Counted from the first letter of the stretch, positions 52,347-61,400 are shown. The stretch is DNA of 64,000 nt from Robinsoniella peoriensis (GCF_000797495.1 NZ_JTGN01000014.1:62922-126921); one strand, 5' to 3'. Program-made: numbers and translations. Notes: generated by a model from the sequence alone, not told the origin.

Positions 52347-53223
52347 ATCCTGCCACCTCCGTTTCACTAATAAATATTTCCTCAAGCGACAGTGGAAGTA
52401 TTTCATAAAATAAAGGTTTCTTGCTTCCAACCAATGCCAGAATTGCTTCCTTCTTACCGCGTACGGTGAGGGATACAAGAGAACCTCTCTTTTCATACTG
52501 CATTACATCCAGCTCTTTTAGAATTTCCTCTTCCGCCGTAGGGTTCTGAATTACATACTGCAGCTTATGGATTTCAAATCTCATATCTTCCAGATCTCTT
52601 GACAACAGGATACCGCCTTCATGCAGCAGACCCACGTGGTCGCAGATATCTTCCAACTCTCTTAAGTTATGGGACGCAATAATCGGCGTAAACTCCCTGT
52701 TTAAAATTTCACTTGCAAAGATACTCTTTACCGCCTGTCTCATAACCGGGTCAAGCCCGTCAAACGTTTCATCACACAGCAGATATTTCGTGTTAGTGCA
52801 AATTCCAAGCAATACAGATACCTGTTTTTTCATACCTTTTGAAAATGTATTGATTTTGCGTTTCATATCCAGTCCAAATTTTTCTATCAGTTCTATAAAT
52901 CGAAATTCACTGAACTCCGGATAGATAATTTTATAATACTCCATCATTTCCTTTACCGTAGCATTGTTAAAATAATACGGTGTGTCGGGGATAAAGCAAA
53001 TTAACTTTTTTGCCTGAATATTTTCAAAAACTTCCATATTATCAATCTTGACAGATCCTTTGTCTGCCTTTAATATCCCACTCAGAATTCTCATGAAGGT
53101 ACTTTTTCCGGCTCCGTTGGTTCCAACCAAGCCAAATACGGAACCCTCCCGAATCGTAGTGCTGATATCCGTAATTGCTTTAATGTCGCCAAATGACTTA
53201 CTAATGGACATTACTTCTATCAT
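52321..53223 (-). CDS. ABC transporter ATPase (YtrB-like)
   Basis: A 300-residue ATPase: Walker A GTNGAGKST at about 34-42, signature-type FSKGMKKQV near 127-135, Walker B YLLCDETFDGLDP near 146-158, H-loop ASHNLREL. A ~80-residue C-terminal extension follows the ATPase core. Between the GntR gene (23-nt overlap) and the large permease gene (26-nt overlap), so the three form a compact operon as in ytrAB-type loci that answer to cell-wall antibiotics. Confidence 0.87.
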   Translation of the reverse strand: MIEVMSISKSFGDIKAITDISTTIREGSVFGLVGTNGAGKSTFMRILSGILKADKGSVKIDNMEVFENIQAKKLICFIPDTPYYFNNATVKEMMEYYKIIYPEFSEFRFIELIEKFGLDMKRKINTFSKGMKKQVSVLLGICTNTKYLLCDETFDGLDPVMRQAVKSIFASEILNREFTPIIASHNLRELEDICDHVGLLHEGGILLSRDLEDMRFEIHKLQYVIQNPTAEEEILKELDVMQYEKRGSLVSLTVRGKKEAILALVGSKKPLFYEILPLSLEEIFISETEVAGYDIKNLIL

Positions 53224-53590
53224 ACTTTACCTCCCCATACACCTCATCAACTTTAATGTAAAATTCATCCCTCGTGATTCCTAATTCCTTTCCCTGTGAT
53301 ACAACCGTCTGAAAATCATCAAAAACAACTTTCTTCTTTTGTATCAGCAGATTTCTGTCTCCTGTGACAAAATTCCCCTTTCCTTTTACAGGGTAGATAA
53401 ATCCCTGCTGCTCCAGTTGCGTATAAGCTTTCTGGATTGTATTGGGGTTGATTGATAAATCCATTGCCAGCTTGCGTACAGAAGGCATCTGACTGTCAGG
53501 CTCCATTACACCCTTCACAATCAGCATTTGAAACTTTTCCACAATTTGCTCATAAATGGGCCGCCTGTCTTTGTAGTCAACAATAATCAT
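53201..53590 (-). CDS. GntR-family regulator, YtrA subfamily
   Basis: A 129-residue protein with an N-terminal winged helix (YEQIVEKFQMLIVKGVMEPD, MPSVRKLAMDLSINPNTIQKAY, GNFVTG) and a short C-terminal dimerisation part, typical of the YtrA subfamily of GntR. First gene of a regulator-ATPase-permease operon, overlapping the next gene by 23 nt. A perfect 7-bp palindrome over the -10 box is the likely operator, giving autorepression. Confidence 0.92.
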   Translation of the reverse strand: MIIVDYKDRRPIYEQIVEKFQMLIVKGVMEPDSQMPSVRKLAMDLSINPNTIQKAYTQLEQQGFIYPVKGKGNFVTGDRNLLIQKKKVVFDDFQTVVSQGKELGITRDEFYIKVDEVYGEVKYDRSNVH

Positions 53591-53959
53591 GAGACTCTCC
53601 TTTCTGAAATACTGCCATATTATCTGTACTATCTATATTAGTACACATACATTGTTTTTGTCAACGCTATATTTCTTAGGAAAATCTAAAGATTTAAAAC
53701 ATCAATTCTACTTAGCCTGAAGACCGCACTTTACATTCGGTAGTTCAGAAATCTTACTTTATCAAATGGGAATCTTTAAGATTCCGCACAAAAAAAGCCG
53801 GGCTATTCTCACCTATGCGTGAAAACTACCCGGATTGCTGCACAATTCGTACCATTTCTTTGAATTTTTTCCATACTGACTCTTACCGCCCACATACTCA
53901 ATACAAAAGCTCTTTTACTCCCTGATATGTATGAATGTATATATTATATTTATGTGCAC
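53591..53959. other. Intergenic region holding the YtrA-type promoter
   Basis: Apart from the promoter and operator of the GntR gene nothing coding is seen. A weak GC-rich inverted repeat (ccgggctat / actacccgg around 53792-53834) could be the 3' terminator of the small gene read from the right. Confidence 0.5.
53625..53664 (-). promoter_or_regulatory. GntR operon promoter with palindromic operator
   Basis: Minus strand TTGACA at 53664-53659 and TAATAT at 53640-53635 (18-nt spacer). The perfect inverted repeat TGTACTA-N7-TAGTACA at 53625-53645 overlaps the -10 box. Confidence 0.75.
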
Positions 53960-54208
53960 CTACGCTCCTAAGCTTTTTAACAAATAATCTCTGGCTTCTT
54001 CGGAATTCTGATAGTCTGCATCTTCTTCTAACATATAGTTTATGGTTACATTCCATTCACTTGCCGGGAATTGCAATGCCGGGATACCTTTGATGGCTGC
54101 ACATATCTTTGTCTTATTGTATTTTGTATTTACCTGGCGCAAGTCTGAAACATAACAGTCAAGCTCCTGCGCTAAAATATCCAGTACAGACTTATTAAAG
54201 TTCTCCAT
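53960..54208 (-). CDS. Small hypothetical protein next to the resolvase
   Basis: An 82-residue acidic, soluble protein from ATG at 54208 (AAAGGAAG upstream; an ATG 24 nt earlier lies before the ribosome binding site). No domain recognised. Sequence: a short helix (VLDILAQELDCYVSDL), a beta-like ICAAIKGIPALQFPASEW segment and a C-terminal helix. Its promoter region contains the 20-bp inverted repeats described at 54253-54369, so its expression may depend on that element. Confidence 0.6.
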   Translation of the reverse strand: MENFNKSVLDILAQELDCYVSDLRQVNTKYNKTKICAAIKGIPALQFPASEWNVTINYMLEEDADYQNSEEARDYLLKSLGA

Positions 54209-54252
54209 AATTTGTGCTTCCTTTCCGAACAATATGATAACATCCGTCTAGA

Positions 54253-54369
54253 AAAGTAGACTTTTTTTGACAGATTAGAAAGTGGTAAATAATAGCATTT
54301 AACCCTACATTTAGTATTATACATAGTATGTCAAAAAAAGTCTACTTTAACTGGCAAAAAAAGTCTACA
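54253..54369. repeat. 20-bp inverted repeats plus a third half-site beside the resolvase gene
   Basis: 54253-54272 (aaagtagactttttttgaca) and 54329-54348 are a perfect 20-bp inverted repeat around 56 nt. A third copy of the core, ggcaaaaaaagtctaca, is at 54352-54368, a direct repeat of the second. The arms contain TTGACA. The set lies between the 3' end of the serine recombinase gene and the 5' end of the small gene. This layout fits a recombination site (res-like) or a small invertible switch. Confidence 0.65.
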
Positions 54370-54384
54370 ATTTTTGATAAAAAT

Positions 54385-54978
54385 TTAATTATTTTCCATT
54401 TTTAACCAATTAAGAAATGTCTGATGGGAAATTCCCATTTTCTTTGCCGCCTTGCGGCTGGATATTTCTCCATTCAGCCAAACCTTTCTCCATTTCGGGA
54501 AATCCGGATGAATCGGTTTCCGCGGCCTTCCAAAGCGAACCCCTTTCAAACGCGCTGCTGCAATCCCCTCCGCCTGCCTGGTTCTTATATTCTGTCTTTC
54601 ATTTTCCGCTACAAAGCTTAATAGCTGCAGCACTAAATCAGCAATAAAAGTACCCATCAGATCCTTACCCTGCCTGGTATCCAGCAATGGCATATCCAGC
54701 ACATAGATATCTATTTTTTTCTCTTTTGTCAATACTCTCCACTGATAAATAATTTCTTCATAATTTCTCCCCAGCCGGTCAATGCTCTTAATCACCAGCA
54801 AATCCCCCTCTTTCATCCTTCGTACCAGCTTTTTATATGCGGGCCGGTTAAAATCCTTTCCACTGAGCTTATCCATATAGATATTCTCCATTAAAACAGG
54901 CAGTGCCTGTAGTGCAAGCAGCTGCCTATCCTCGTTCTGGTCCTTGGATGACACTCTGATATAACCGTATGTTTTCAT
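54385..54978 (-). CDS. Small serine recombinase (resolvase/invertase family)
   Basis: A 197-residue recombinase: catalytic domain with the nucleophile Ser in YGYIRVSSKDQNEDRQ (S10 region), LVIKSIDRLGRNYEEI (R-residues of the active site around 64-70), the long E-helix AENERQNIRTRQAEGI (about 125-140), and a C-terminal helix-turn-helix SSRKAAKKMGISHQTFLNWL. The size fits Tn3-type resolvases and Hin-type invertases. No transposase or other mobile genes are adjacent. RBS AAAGGA. Confidence 0.92.
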   Translation of the reverse strand: MKTYGYIRVSSKDQNEDRQLLALQALPVLMENIYMDKLSGKDFNRPAYKKLVRRMKEGDLLVIKSIDRLGRNYEEIIYQWRVLTKEKKIDIYVLDMPLLDTRQGKDLMGTFIADLVLQLLSFVAENERQNIRTRQAEGIAAARLKGVRFGRPRKPIHPDFPKWRKVWLNGEISSRKAAKKMGISHQTFLNWLKMENN

Positions 54979-55040
54979 AATCTCATCATATCCTTTCTTC
55001 TTTCGTATGAAATTATGATAACGGAAAATGAGCAGAAAAT

Positions 55041-55064
55041 TATTACCAATTTATGGTAATTACC
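55041..55064 (-). promoter_or_regulatory. Overlapping palindromes upstream of the resolvase gene
   Basis: The stretch attaccaatttatggtaatt... contains ttaccaatttatggtaa and ggtaattacc, two overlapping inverted repeats, 63 nt upstream of the resolvase start; possible autoregulatory site. Confidence 0.35.
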
Positions 55065-55075
55065 ATTATTACAAG

Positions 55076-55132
55076 AAAAAACAGTACTTTCTGCCTCTAT
55101 TTCGTTAGAAATAAAGAAAAAGTACTGTTTTT
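55076..55132 (-). terminator. Terminator of bceAB
   Basis: A 14- to 15-bp stem aaaaaacagtacttt with aaagtactgttttt and a Ts-rich tail on the minus strand, 22 nt past the permease stop. Confidence 0.8.
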
Positions 55133-55153
55133 ATAGATGTTACTTTTTAAATA

Positions 55154-57139
55154 TCAGCCAACTATTTTATAATATGTCTTAGCCGTCATTGTAAATACAA
55201 AACTATATATGATGGCAAAAATGATAATGGTACCGATTGTGCATATTACAAATAGATCCGTATTGAATAAACCAAACATAAATAAAAGTTTGCTCATCAT
55301 GTTAAATGCTGCTGCTACATGCAGGATCGCAACTACCAATGGGAGGAAAAAGACCGTGAGAATCTGACTCCTTATACTCTTTTTTACTTCTCCTTTACTC
55401 ATCCCCACCTTCTGCATAATAGAAAATCGTTCTTTATCTTCATATCCTTCAGAAATCTGCTTATAATAAATAATCAAAACAGTTGCCATCAGGAATAAGA
55501 CTCCTATAAATACGCCAATAAATAAGAAACTGCTAATTGATGCCCTGAGCATAGCTGCTCCACTGTCTCTGTCGCTGAGGTTAATAAAAAGATCTTCACT
55601 GGCTTCCAGCATTGTCCTCAATTTCTTATGAAGTACATTAGTATAATGATCCAGTGTTTTCTGGTCTCCGTCTGCATTAAATCCAATAAAAGTATCCGGT
55701 TCCTCACTTCCCGAATTTATGTCTGTACCTGCGGCTATACAAATATTATTGATAATCTCCTGATTTGCAAAAACGACTCCATACCCATCCAGCATATTAA
55801 TTGTAAGGTTTGCTATCATATCATTATCTTTGATTTCTTCAGATACTTTATATTCACTGCTCCCTATTCTTAAGGTTGGATAGGCAAAGCTTTTCTTAAA
55901 GTCAATGATCAGCACCTCATCTTCTGCCAGTTTCTTATCCGTACCCATTACCTCATTATAATTGTCAACGGTCATTAACATACAGGCGCTGAGATTTCCC
56001 TGATCCACTCCCACTAACTGTAATTCATTATCTATCTGAGAAACTCCCAGTGAATTATAGCGGTATTGAAAATAATCCTTTACCTTGATATTATTTTTTT
56101 CAGCTTCTTGATATACAATATTCTTCATCTGCTCCACTTCCTCTTCTGTTGCATGGTAGGAAGTCATAGAATATTGCTCCGGATACATATTATGAATCAA
56201 TTCTTCAATTCCGATATTTAGAGAAATCGTTGTTGCGATACTGAGCAGAACCCCTGTACTGAGAATACAGATATTTGCAAGTCCTACTGCATTCTGCTTC
56301 ATGCGGTAGATCATACCGGAAACAGATGTGAAATGCTTTTGCCGGTAATAAAACGCCTTGTTTTTCTTCAGTATTTTAAGAAGCGCTATGCTTCCGGTAA
56401 TAAACAAGAGGTAGGTGCCTACAATGACAAGCAAAACTGCAATGAAAAACTGAATCAATGCATCAATCGGAGATTTCACGGTAATTGCCATAAAATAGCC
56501 GACAGCCGTACATATTAATCCAATAAGAGCTGTGATCCATCTTGCCTTGGGCTCTTTTTCCCCCTTATTCCCTCCGTAGAGAAGCTCAATCGGTTTACTT
56601 TTTCCAGTCATAAAAAGATTTGAAAGCAGCGTACAGGCAAATATAATCCCAAAAAGAATCAGCGTACTGCAAATCGCATCCCTACTCATGATAAATTCAA
56701 AATCTACATTTGTCTGAATCAGCTTAAGCAGGATCAGGAACATCAGTTTACTAATTAAAATTCCCCCCAATAATCCAATCCCAAGGGATACGGCAGAGGT
56801 AAAAATACATTCATAGAGCAATATTCTGCCTATATGGCGCTTTTCCAGGCCCAGGATACTGTATAGCCCCAGTTCTTTTTTCCGGCGCTTCATTAAGAAG
56901 CTATTCGTATAGAACAGAAAAATCACTGAAAAAATTGCTATGATTGACTGCCCAAATTGCAATACCATTCTTAACGATTCACTCCCACGCATCTCATCGA
57001 TTCCCGGATTGCCCGAAATAGCACTCATAACCAGATACATGATAATCGTACATATGCAGGTCAGCATATAAGGCACATACATTCCGGCATTTTTACGAAT
57101 GTTCGTTACTGCCATTTTAGGGTAAAAAGAATTACGCAT
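55154..57139 (-). CDS. BceB-type FtsX-family ABC permease (antimicrobial peptide resistance)
   Basis: About 661 residues from ATG at 57139 (AGGAGG 8 nt upstream; the open frame also has GTG 9 nt earlier). Ten predicted helices with a ~200-residue extracytoplasmic domain between helices 7 and 8 (about 320-520), the BceB/VraG architecture. It overlaps the ATPase gene by 8 nt. BceAB-type transporters remove peptide antibiotics such as bacitracin or lantibiotics from their lipid targets and act as sensors for a BceS-type kinase. Here the likely kinase genes are ~4.5 kb away. Confidence 0.92.
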   Translation of the reverse strand: MRNSFYPKMAVTNIRKNAGMYVPYMLTCICTIIMYLVMSAISGNPGIDEMRGSESLRMVLQFGQSIIAIFSVIFLFYTNSFLMKRRKKELGLYSILGLEKRHIGRILLYECIFTSAVSLGIGLLGGILISKLMFLILLKLIQTNVDFEFIMSRDAICSTLILFGIIFACTLLSNLFMTGKSKPIELLYGGNKGEKEPKARWITALIGLICTAVGYFMAITVKSPIDALIQFFIAVLLVIVGTYLLFITGSIALLKILKKNKAFYYRQKHFTSVSGMIYRMKQNAVGLANICILSTGVLLSIATTISLNIGIEELIHNMYPEQYSMTSYHATEEEVEQMKNIVYQEAEKNNIKVKDYFQYRYNSLGVSQIDNELQLVGVDQGNLSACMLMTVDNYNEVMGTDKKLAEDEVLIIDFKKSFAYPTLRIGSSEYKVSEEIKDNDMIANLTINMLDGYGVVFANQEIINNICIAAGTDINSGSEEPDTFIGFNADGDQKTLDHYTNVLHKKLRTMLEASEDLFINLSDRDSGAAMLRASISSFLFIGVFIGVLFLMATVLIIYYKQISEGYEDKERFSIMQKVGMSKGEVKKSIRSQILTVFFLPLVVAILHVAAAFNMMSKLLFMFGLFNTDLFVICTIGTIIIFAIIYSFVFTMTAKTYYKIVG

Positions 57140-57899
57140 TCTCTTCACCTCCTGACGCTAATACCGTCAAGGTCTCCGTTATTTTCTGGAACATGGCATC
57201 ATTATTCATAGATCCTCTGTATAACTGATGGAATACCTCACCGTCTTTTATAAACAATACGCGCTGCGCATGGCTTGCAGCCCTGGTACTGTGGGTTACC
57301 ATTAGAATTGTCTGCCCTTCCTTATTAATACGGGAAAACAACTTTAACATCTGATCCGATGATTTTGAATCCAGCGCACCGGTAGGCTCATCTGCCAATA
57401 CAATCTGGGGATTTGTAATCAAAGCTCTTGCCGCCGCTGCTCTCTGTTTCTGACCTCCGGAAACTTCATATGGATATTTCTTCAAAATATCCTGAATGTG
57501 CAGTTTCTCTGCCAGAGGTTCCAGTCTCTGACGCATCTCTTTATAATTTTTACCGGATAAAACCAGCGGCAGATAAATATTATCTTCTAATGAAAAAGTA
57601 TCCAGCAAATTGAAATCCTGAAAAACAAAACCCAGGTTCTCTCTGCGAAATGCCGCAAGACCTTTGTCTTTTACCGACAACATACTATTTCCATTTAACA
57701 AAACATCTCCGCTGGTTGGTTTGTCCAAAGATGCAAGTATATTCAATAACGTGGTTTTACCGGATCCGGACTCCCCCATAATAGCGACATACTCGCCTTC
57801 CTCAACAGAGAAATTCACATCGGTTAATGCCTGTACCTGATTCCCTCCAAAACGGGTGGTATATATTTTTTTTAAATTTTTTACTTCTAAAAGTGCCAT
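57132..57899 (-). CDS. BceA-type ABC ATPase
   Basis: A 255-residue ATPase: Walker A GESGSGKTT (about 41-49), FQDFNLLDTFSLEDNIYLPL Q-loop region, signature VSGGQKQRAAAARAL (about 143-157), Walker B IVLADEPTGALDSKS, H-loop VTHSTRAAS. This is the MacB/BceA group. RBS GAGGAAGA. The TnACA-N4-TGTAA box upstream suggests control by a BceR-like regulator. Confidence 0.93.
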   Translation of the reverse strand: MALLEVKNLKKIYTTRFGGNQVQALTDVNFSVEEGEYVAIMGESGSGKTTLLNILASLDKPTSGDVLLNGNSMLSVKDKGLAAFRRENLGFVFQDFNLLDTFSLEDNIYLPLVLSGKNYKEMRQRLEPLAEKLHIQDILKKYPYEVSGGQKQRAAAARALITNPQIVLADEPTGALDSKSSDQMLKLFSRINKEGQTILMVTHSTRAASHAQRVLFIKDGEVFHQLYRGSMNNDAMFQKITETLTVLASGGEENA

Positions 57900-57962
57900 A
57901 GTCTTCTTCCTCTCTAACTTTTTCTGATCTTATTGTAATAAAAAAAGAAATGGACTGCCATA

Positions 57963-58005
57963 ATATTAGCTTACATTTTCTATTCGATAGCTTACATTTC
58001 TGTAA
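57963..58005 (-). promoter_or_regulatory. BceR-type operator and promoter of bceAB
   Basis: TTACA-TTTC-TGTAA at 57992-58005 is a perfect match to the TnACA-N4-TGTAA motif described for BceR-like regulators. The element agcttacattt occurs twice (57968-57978 and 57989-57999), 21 bp apart, so extra half-sites lie on the same face. TAATAT at 57968-57963 is a possible -10 box, placing the palindrome about 42 nt before the start. Confidence 0.75.
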
Positions 58006-58245
58006 GGTTGTAAAGTAATATATAACTCCTGATATCTACATATATGCCCATATTAGAGGGGTTTCAGCATTTTAGCTTTCATATAAATCCTTATAAAACC
58101 TTATATCTCCATGGTCAAATGGTGTAAAAATGGTGTGAAGTTTTTTTATTAATAAAGTAGTATTTCTTTTTTTCCTTTATAATATTATAAACTCTATCTG
58201 TCATAGGTATGGTTCTATTTCAAGAACGAGTTATGGGGAAATTGA
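58006..58245. other. Intergenic region
   Basis: AT-rich, no gene or strong hairpin seen. Confidence 0.4.
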
Positions 58246-59095
58246 TTATACTTTGCTCTTTTTCCAATAAATAACATAGTATAGGATAAAGAGTATGACG
58301 GCGGCCGCTAACGGAATTAGAGCATTTATAATAGAGAGTGTACTCGACCATATTTGCCCTTGCCCCTGTGTTACATCAAGAAAAAGGTTCACCATAAAGG
58401 TTACTGGGCTTAAAAGCAACAACAAAACAGCACTGTAAGCAACTTTCTTGCCCTCAATTTTTTGAAGAGGAAAAATGCAACCCAAAAAAACACTATCAGA
58501 ATGGGTGCTATACTAATACCCATGGAAAAAATCGGTACATGGTACTCCGTTAAACTATTTATCGCATAATCAAGCACATACAAAAATGGTACAAGAAAAA
58601 TGCTTATATTGATGAGCGAACCGATGATTCCCTTCATCCCAAACTTTATCGCAGGAAAAAATACAAGCCATGCAAAAATGCTCACACTAATTGGTATGAG
58701 AGACCATGTAAATGTATTGGAAACCATTAAATTTACAAGGGATACTACAATGATAGCCAATAGAAGAAAAAAGGAAAAAACAGCAGCCCAGATATTTTGG
58801 GTCATTTTAATTTTGCCCATTGCTGTCTTTACTCCATATTCCAAAGCATTGTGGATACTTGCTTTCATATTTGCCTCTTCCGAATTATTTTTTTCGCCAT
58901 TTAGCAATTCCGCTATTGTGATTCCAAGAATGTCTGAAAGAGGCAATAGCAATGAAATGTCAGGGAAACTTAGCCCACATTCCCATTTCGATACTGCCTT
59001 ATCGCTGACGTGAAGTTTTGCCGCCAAATCTTTTTGTGTCATTTGATTCGATTTTCGTAACTCTGATATTAACTGTCCCATTTTTTATTTTTCAT
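58246..59095 (-). pseudogene. XRE-type HTH membrane regulator, disrupted by frameshifts
   Basis: The reading frame 59081-58410 has an N-terminal helix-turn-helix (LRKSNQMTQKDLAAKLHVSDKAVSKW) and five or so membrane helices. At about 58464 it changes to a nonsense tail (LRARKLLTV), while the correct continuation (KIEGKKVAYSAVLLLLLSP) is read in another frame, 58485-58246. One extra A in an A6 tract (rc) would restore it. At the 5' end the only well-spaced ribosome binding site (AAGGAG) serves an ATG at 59095 that runs in the wrong frame, again restored by one A in an A6 tract. Both defects are the same kind, so either they are homopolymer length errors or the gene is inactive. Confidence 0.75.
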
Positions 59096-59239
59096 ACTAA
59101 ACTCCTTCGTATATTTATATGTTTATTTTACAAGAAAAAAAGCATTCACACAAGAAACATACAGTAGAATTGCGCAAAAATAAAGTAAACTAACAGTAGA
59201 ATTTAACAAATGTTCAATCGATCATTGTTGATCTACATT

Positions 59240-59377
59240 TCACGCAACAGATTTCAGCTGCTCCGTCACCCCTGCGGCTTTCACCATTTGGACCATAAGC
59301 TCGGTTGCATCGGTAAGCTCTGCAAAACCCCATAACTCTTTTCTCTGTTTCCGCTTTATCATTTCCTTTTTTGTCAT
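59240..59377 (-). CDS. Small 45-residue protein
   Basis: An ATG at 59377 behind AGGAGGAAAACAGGA opens a 45-codon frame: MTKKEMIKRKQRKELWGFAE at the start, then ...LMVQMVKAAGVTEQLKSVA. It is basic at the N-terminus and helical. The segment 59380-59520 upstream is clearly more GC-rich than its neighbours, suggesting origin from a different replicon. I do not recognise it; proteins of this kind are common in conjugative elements of Clostridia. Confidence 0.6.
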   Translation of the reverse strand: MTKKEMIKRKQRKELWGFAELTDATELMVQMVKAAGVTEQLKSVA

Positions 59378-59593
59378 TCCTGTTTTCCTCCTATTTAAAC
59401 CGTTTGCCAAATGCCCTCCTGACTGGATGCCGTCATGCTCCGGGGATTCTGCTAACTGCCCGGTTCTGGACTATCCGCCCTCGGGTGAGCTGTAAAAGCT
59501 ATCCACGTTTGCCTTAAATTAAATAAGCCCATAACTGCGTTTAAGCGGTTACAGGCTTGTTATTGTGGTGTTTAATTTAAAATGATTTGGTTA

Positions 59594-59892
59594 TTAATTT
59601 TGGACAATAAAATTAACTTCTTTCAATGTATAAGATTCGTTATCGTCATTATAAAACGAGTCCACTACATATGCCTCTAATGTCAATCGTTTATTTGCCC
59701 ATTGAATAAGATTTAAGTTTTTAAATGTAAATTTACCTCTCCTATCTGATTTAACTGCTGCAATTTTATTCCCACTAGGATCTCTTAACACTATTTTTGA
59801 ATTCTTATTTGTAATGCCTGATATTATCTTAGTATTTTTATTAATCTTTTTATAGGATGAAGGATTAACAAATGTTATGCTCTTTACTACTG
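59594..59892 (-). pseudogene. Detached second C-terminal domain of the LRR protein
   Basis: Read leftward from 59892 this segment encodes VVKSITFVNPSSYKKINKN then IISGITNKNSKIVLRDPSGN, continuing to a stop at 59594. It is homologous to the last ~100 residues of the LRR protein that ends at 59893 (VKTITLVKPTSFSVINKN, ISGIANKNSTISLRDPKGK). It is out of frame with it, with no start or ribosome binding site. It is best explained as a tandem Ig-like domain cut off by a frameshift. Confidence 0.75.
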
Positions 59893-60831
59893 TTAGCGGA
59901 CTGTAAATTTAACTTCTTTCAATATGTTCTTTTCCCCATAAAGTTGATCGACAACAAATGACTGTAAAGATAATGTCATTCCTGCCCATTTTTTCAGGTT
60001 TAGATTTCTAAATGTAAACTTGCCTTTTCTATCCGTTTTAACGGAAACAATCTTTTTACCCTTTGGATCTCTAAGGGATATTGTTGAATTTTTATTTGCA
60101 ATACCTGATATTTTTTTTGTGTTTTTATTGATAACACTAAAAGATGTAGGTTTAACAAGCGTTATAGTTTTTACTAAATTCTGAAGTTTAACGGTACTCT
60201 TATACCAAATACTATTTCTTCTCCAATGCCGTGGTATTTTTTTATTAAGTTCTTCTTCACTTATTTTATTATACTTTAGTCCGATTTCTGAAAGACTTGT
60301 ATATCGATTTAGGTCTGGTATTTTTTTTATTTTATTAATCTGAACATCAAGTGATTCTAGTTGTGTTAATTTTTCAATACTTTTTAAACTTGATATTTTA
60401 TTATAATTCAACGAAACATATCTTATATTAAATAAGTTTTTTATTGGGTTAATATTTGTAATTTGATTATGATCAGCATATAAACTAGTTAAATTGAATA
60501 AATTTTCTATACCCGATAAGGATTTTATATTATTAGACGAAACATCTAATTTAGTTAGATTTTTAAGCTTTCCTATTCCTTTTAATGTTTTTATTTTGTT
60601 TTTTATTTTATCTTTACTGGCGTCTAATCGCTTTATTTTTTCTGCATCTTTTTCTGTAAAATTTTTGCTTTTTCCAACTTCACGTAATATAGTTTGATAC
60701 AAAACTCTATCTGGTATTCCAGTTTCGTCATTAGGAATAATTTTACTTTTTGCAGCCATTACATTCAACGGCATCAATACACACATTAAAATAACTAATG
60801 ATGTCAAAAATATTTGTTTTTTTCTATACAT
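59893..60831 (-). CDS. Secreted leucine-rich-repeat protein
   Basis: A 312-residue exported protein. Signal peptide 1-27 (cleavage near VMA-AK). Residues ~78-200 are five or so leucine-rich repeats of internalin type, for example LTKLDVSSNNIKSLSGIENL and FNIRYVSLNYNKISSLKSI. A C-terminal ~90-residue beta-sandwich (bacterial Ig-like) follows. No LPXTG. RBS GAGGAGAAG. Likely a surface or secreted interaction protein. The reading frame probably once continued into the second Ig-like domain at 59594-59892. Confidence 0.85.
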   Translation of the reverse strand: MYRKKQIFLTSLVILMCVLMPLNVMAAKSKIIPNDETGIPDRVLYQTILREVGKSKNFTEKDAEKIKRLDASKDKIKNKIKTLKGIGKLKNLTKLDVSSNNIKSLSGIENLFNLTSLYADHNQITNINPIKNLFNIRYVSLNYNKISSLKSIEKLTQLESLDVQINKIKKIPDLNRYTSLSEIGLKYNKISEEELNKKIPRHWRRNSIWYKSTVKLQNLVKTITLVKPTSFSVINKNTKKISGIANKNSTISLRDPKGKKIVSVKTDRKGKFTFRNLNLKKWAGMTLSLQSFVVDQLYGEKNILKEVKFTVR

Positions 60832-61082
60832 ATTCTTCTCCTCATAATTAAGATCTTGTTTAGATTTTATTTAGAAGCACTCTTCTCCCTTCTTCCTATA
60901 TTTTCACAAAAAGTTCACAGTATTATATTTAAATATATATCATATTTTCATCAATTTTTCACCCCCCTATTGACTAACTGGTAGCCATCCTCGTCTAGTT
61001 GGTAATATTATTCATTACACATCGTAGATAAATGCTTTCAAAAAAATAGAGACATACCAAAGTACGCCTCTATCCTTAAATC
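60832..61082. other. Intergenic region
   Basis: AT-rich, without gene or repeat that I can support. Confidence 0.4.
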
Positions 61083-61400
61083 TTATTCTACTTTCACATT
61101 ACAATATGCGCTTTTTCCACTGCTTGTCTTAAGCGTGATTCTACTTCTCCCCTTCTTAAGCCCAGTGACTACACCCTTGCTGGAAACCTTAACAATTCCT
61201 TTTTTGTTTATTGTCCATTTTTTCGTATCTGTTGTGTTCTTTGGATATACCGTTGCTTTCAGTGCGAATTTCCTGCCAACTTTCAGTGTTAGTCTCTTAC
61301 GGCTTAGTTTTACCTTGGTAGCCTTTCTCTCCTTAACATTTATATTGCAGGTAGCTTAACTTCACTGTTGTCTTTTACTGTACATGTTACATGTATAACC
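61083..61400 (-). pseudogene. Remnant of a Big_2 (Ig-like) domain protein
   Basis: Read leftward, one frame gives VKLSRKRLTLKVGRKFALKA, YPKNTTDTKKW, KGIVKVSSKGVVTGLKKGRS and SAYCNVKVE before a stop at 61083, a clear C-terminal Big_2 domain. Upstream (about 61345-61400) a further piece of coding sequence (VTCTVKDNSEVKLPA) is in another frame, separated by a stop. There is no start codon or ribosome binding site. It is the 3' end of a lost cell-surface protein gene. Confidence 0.65.
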
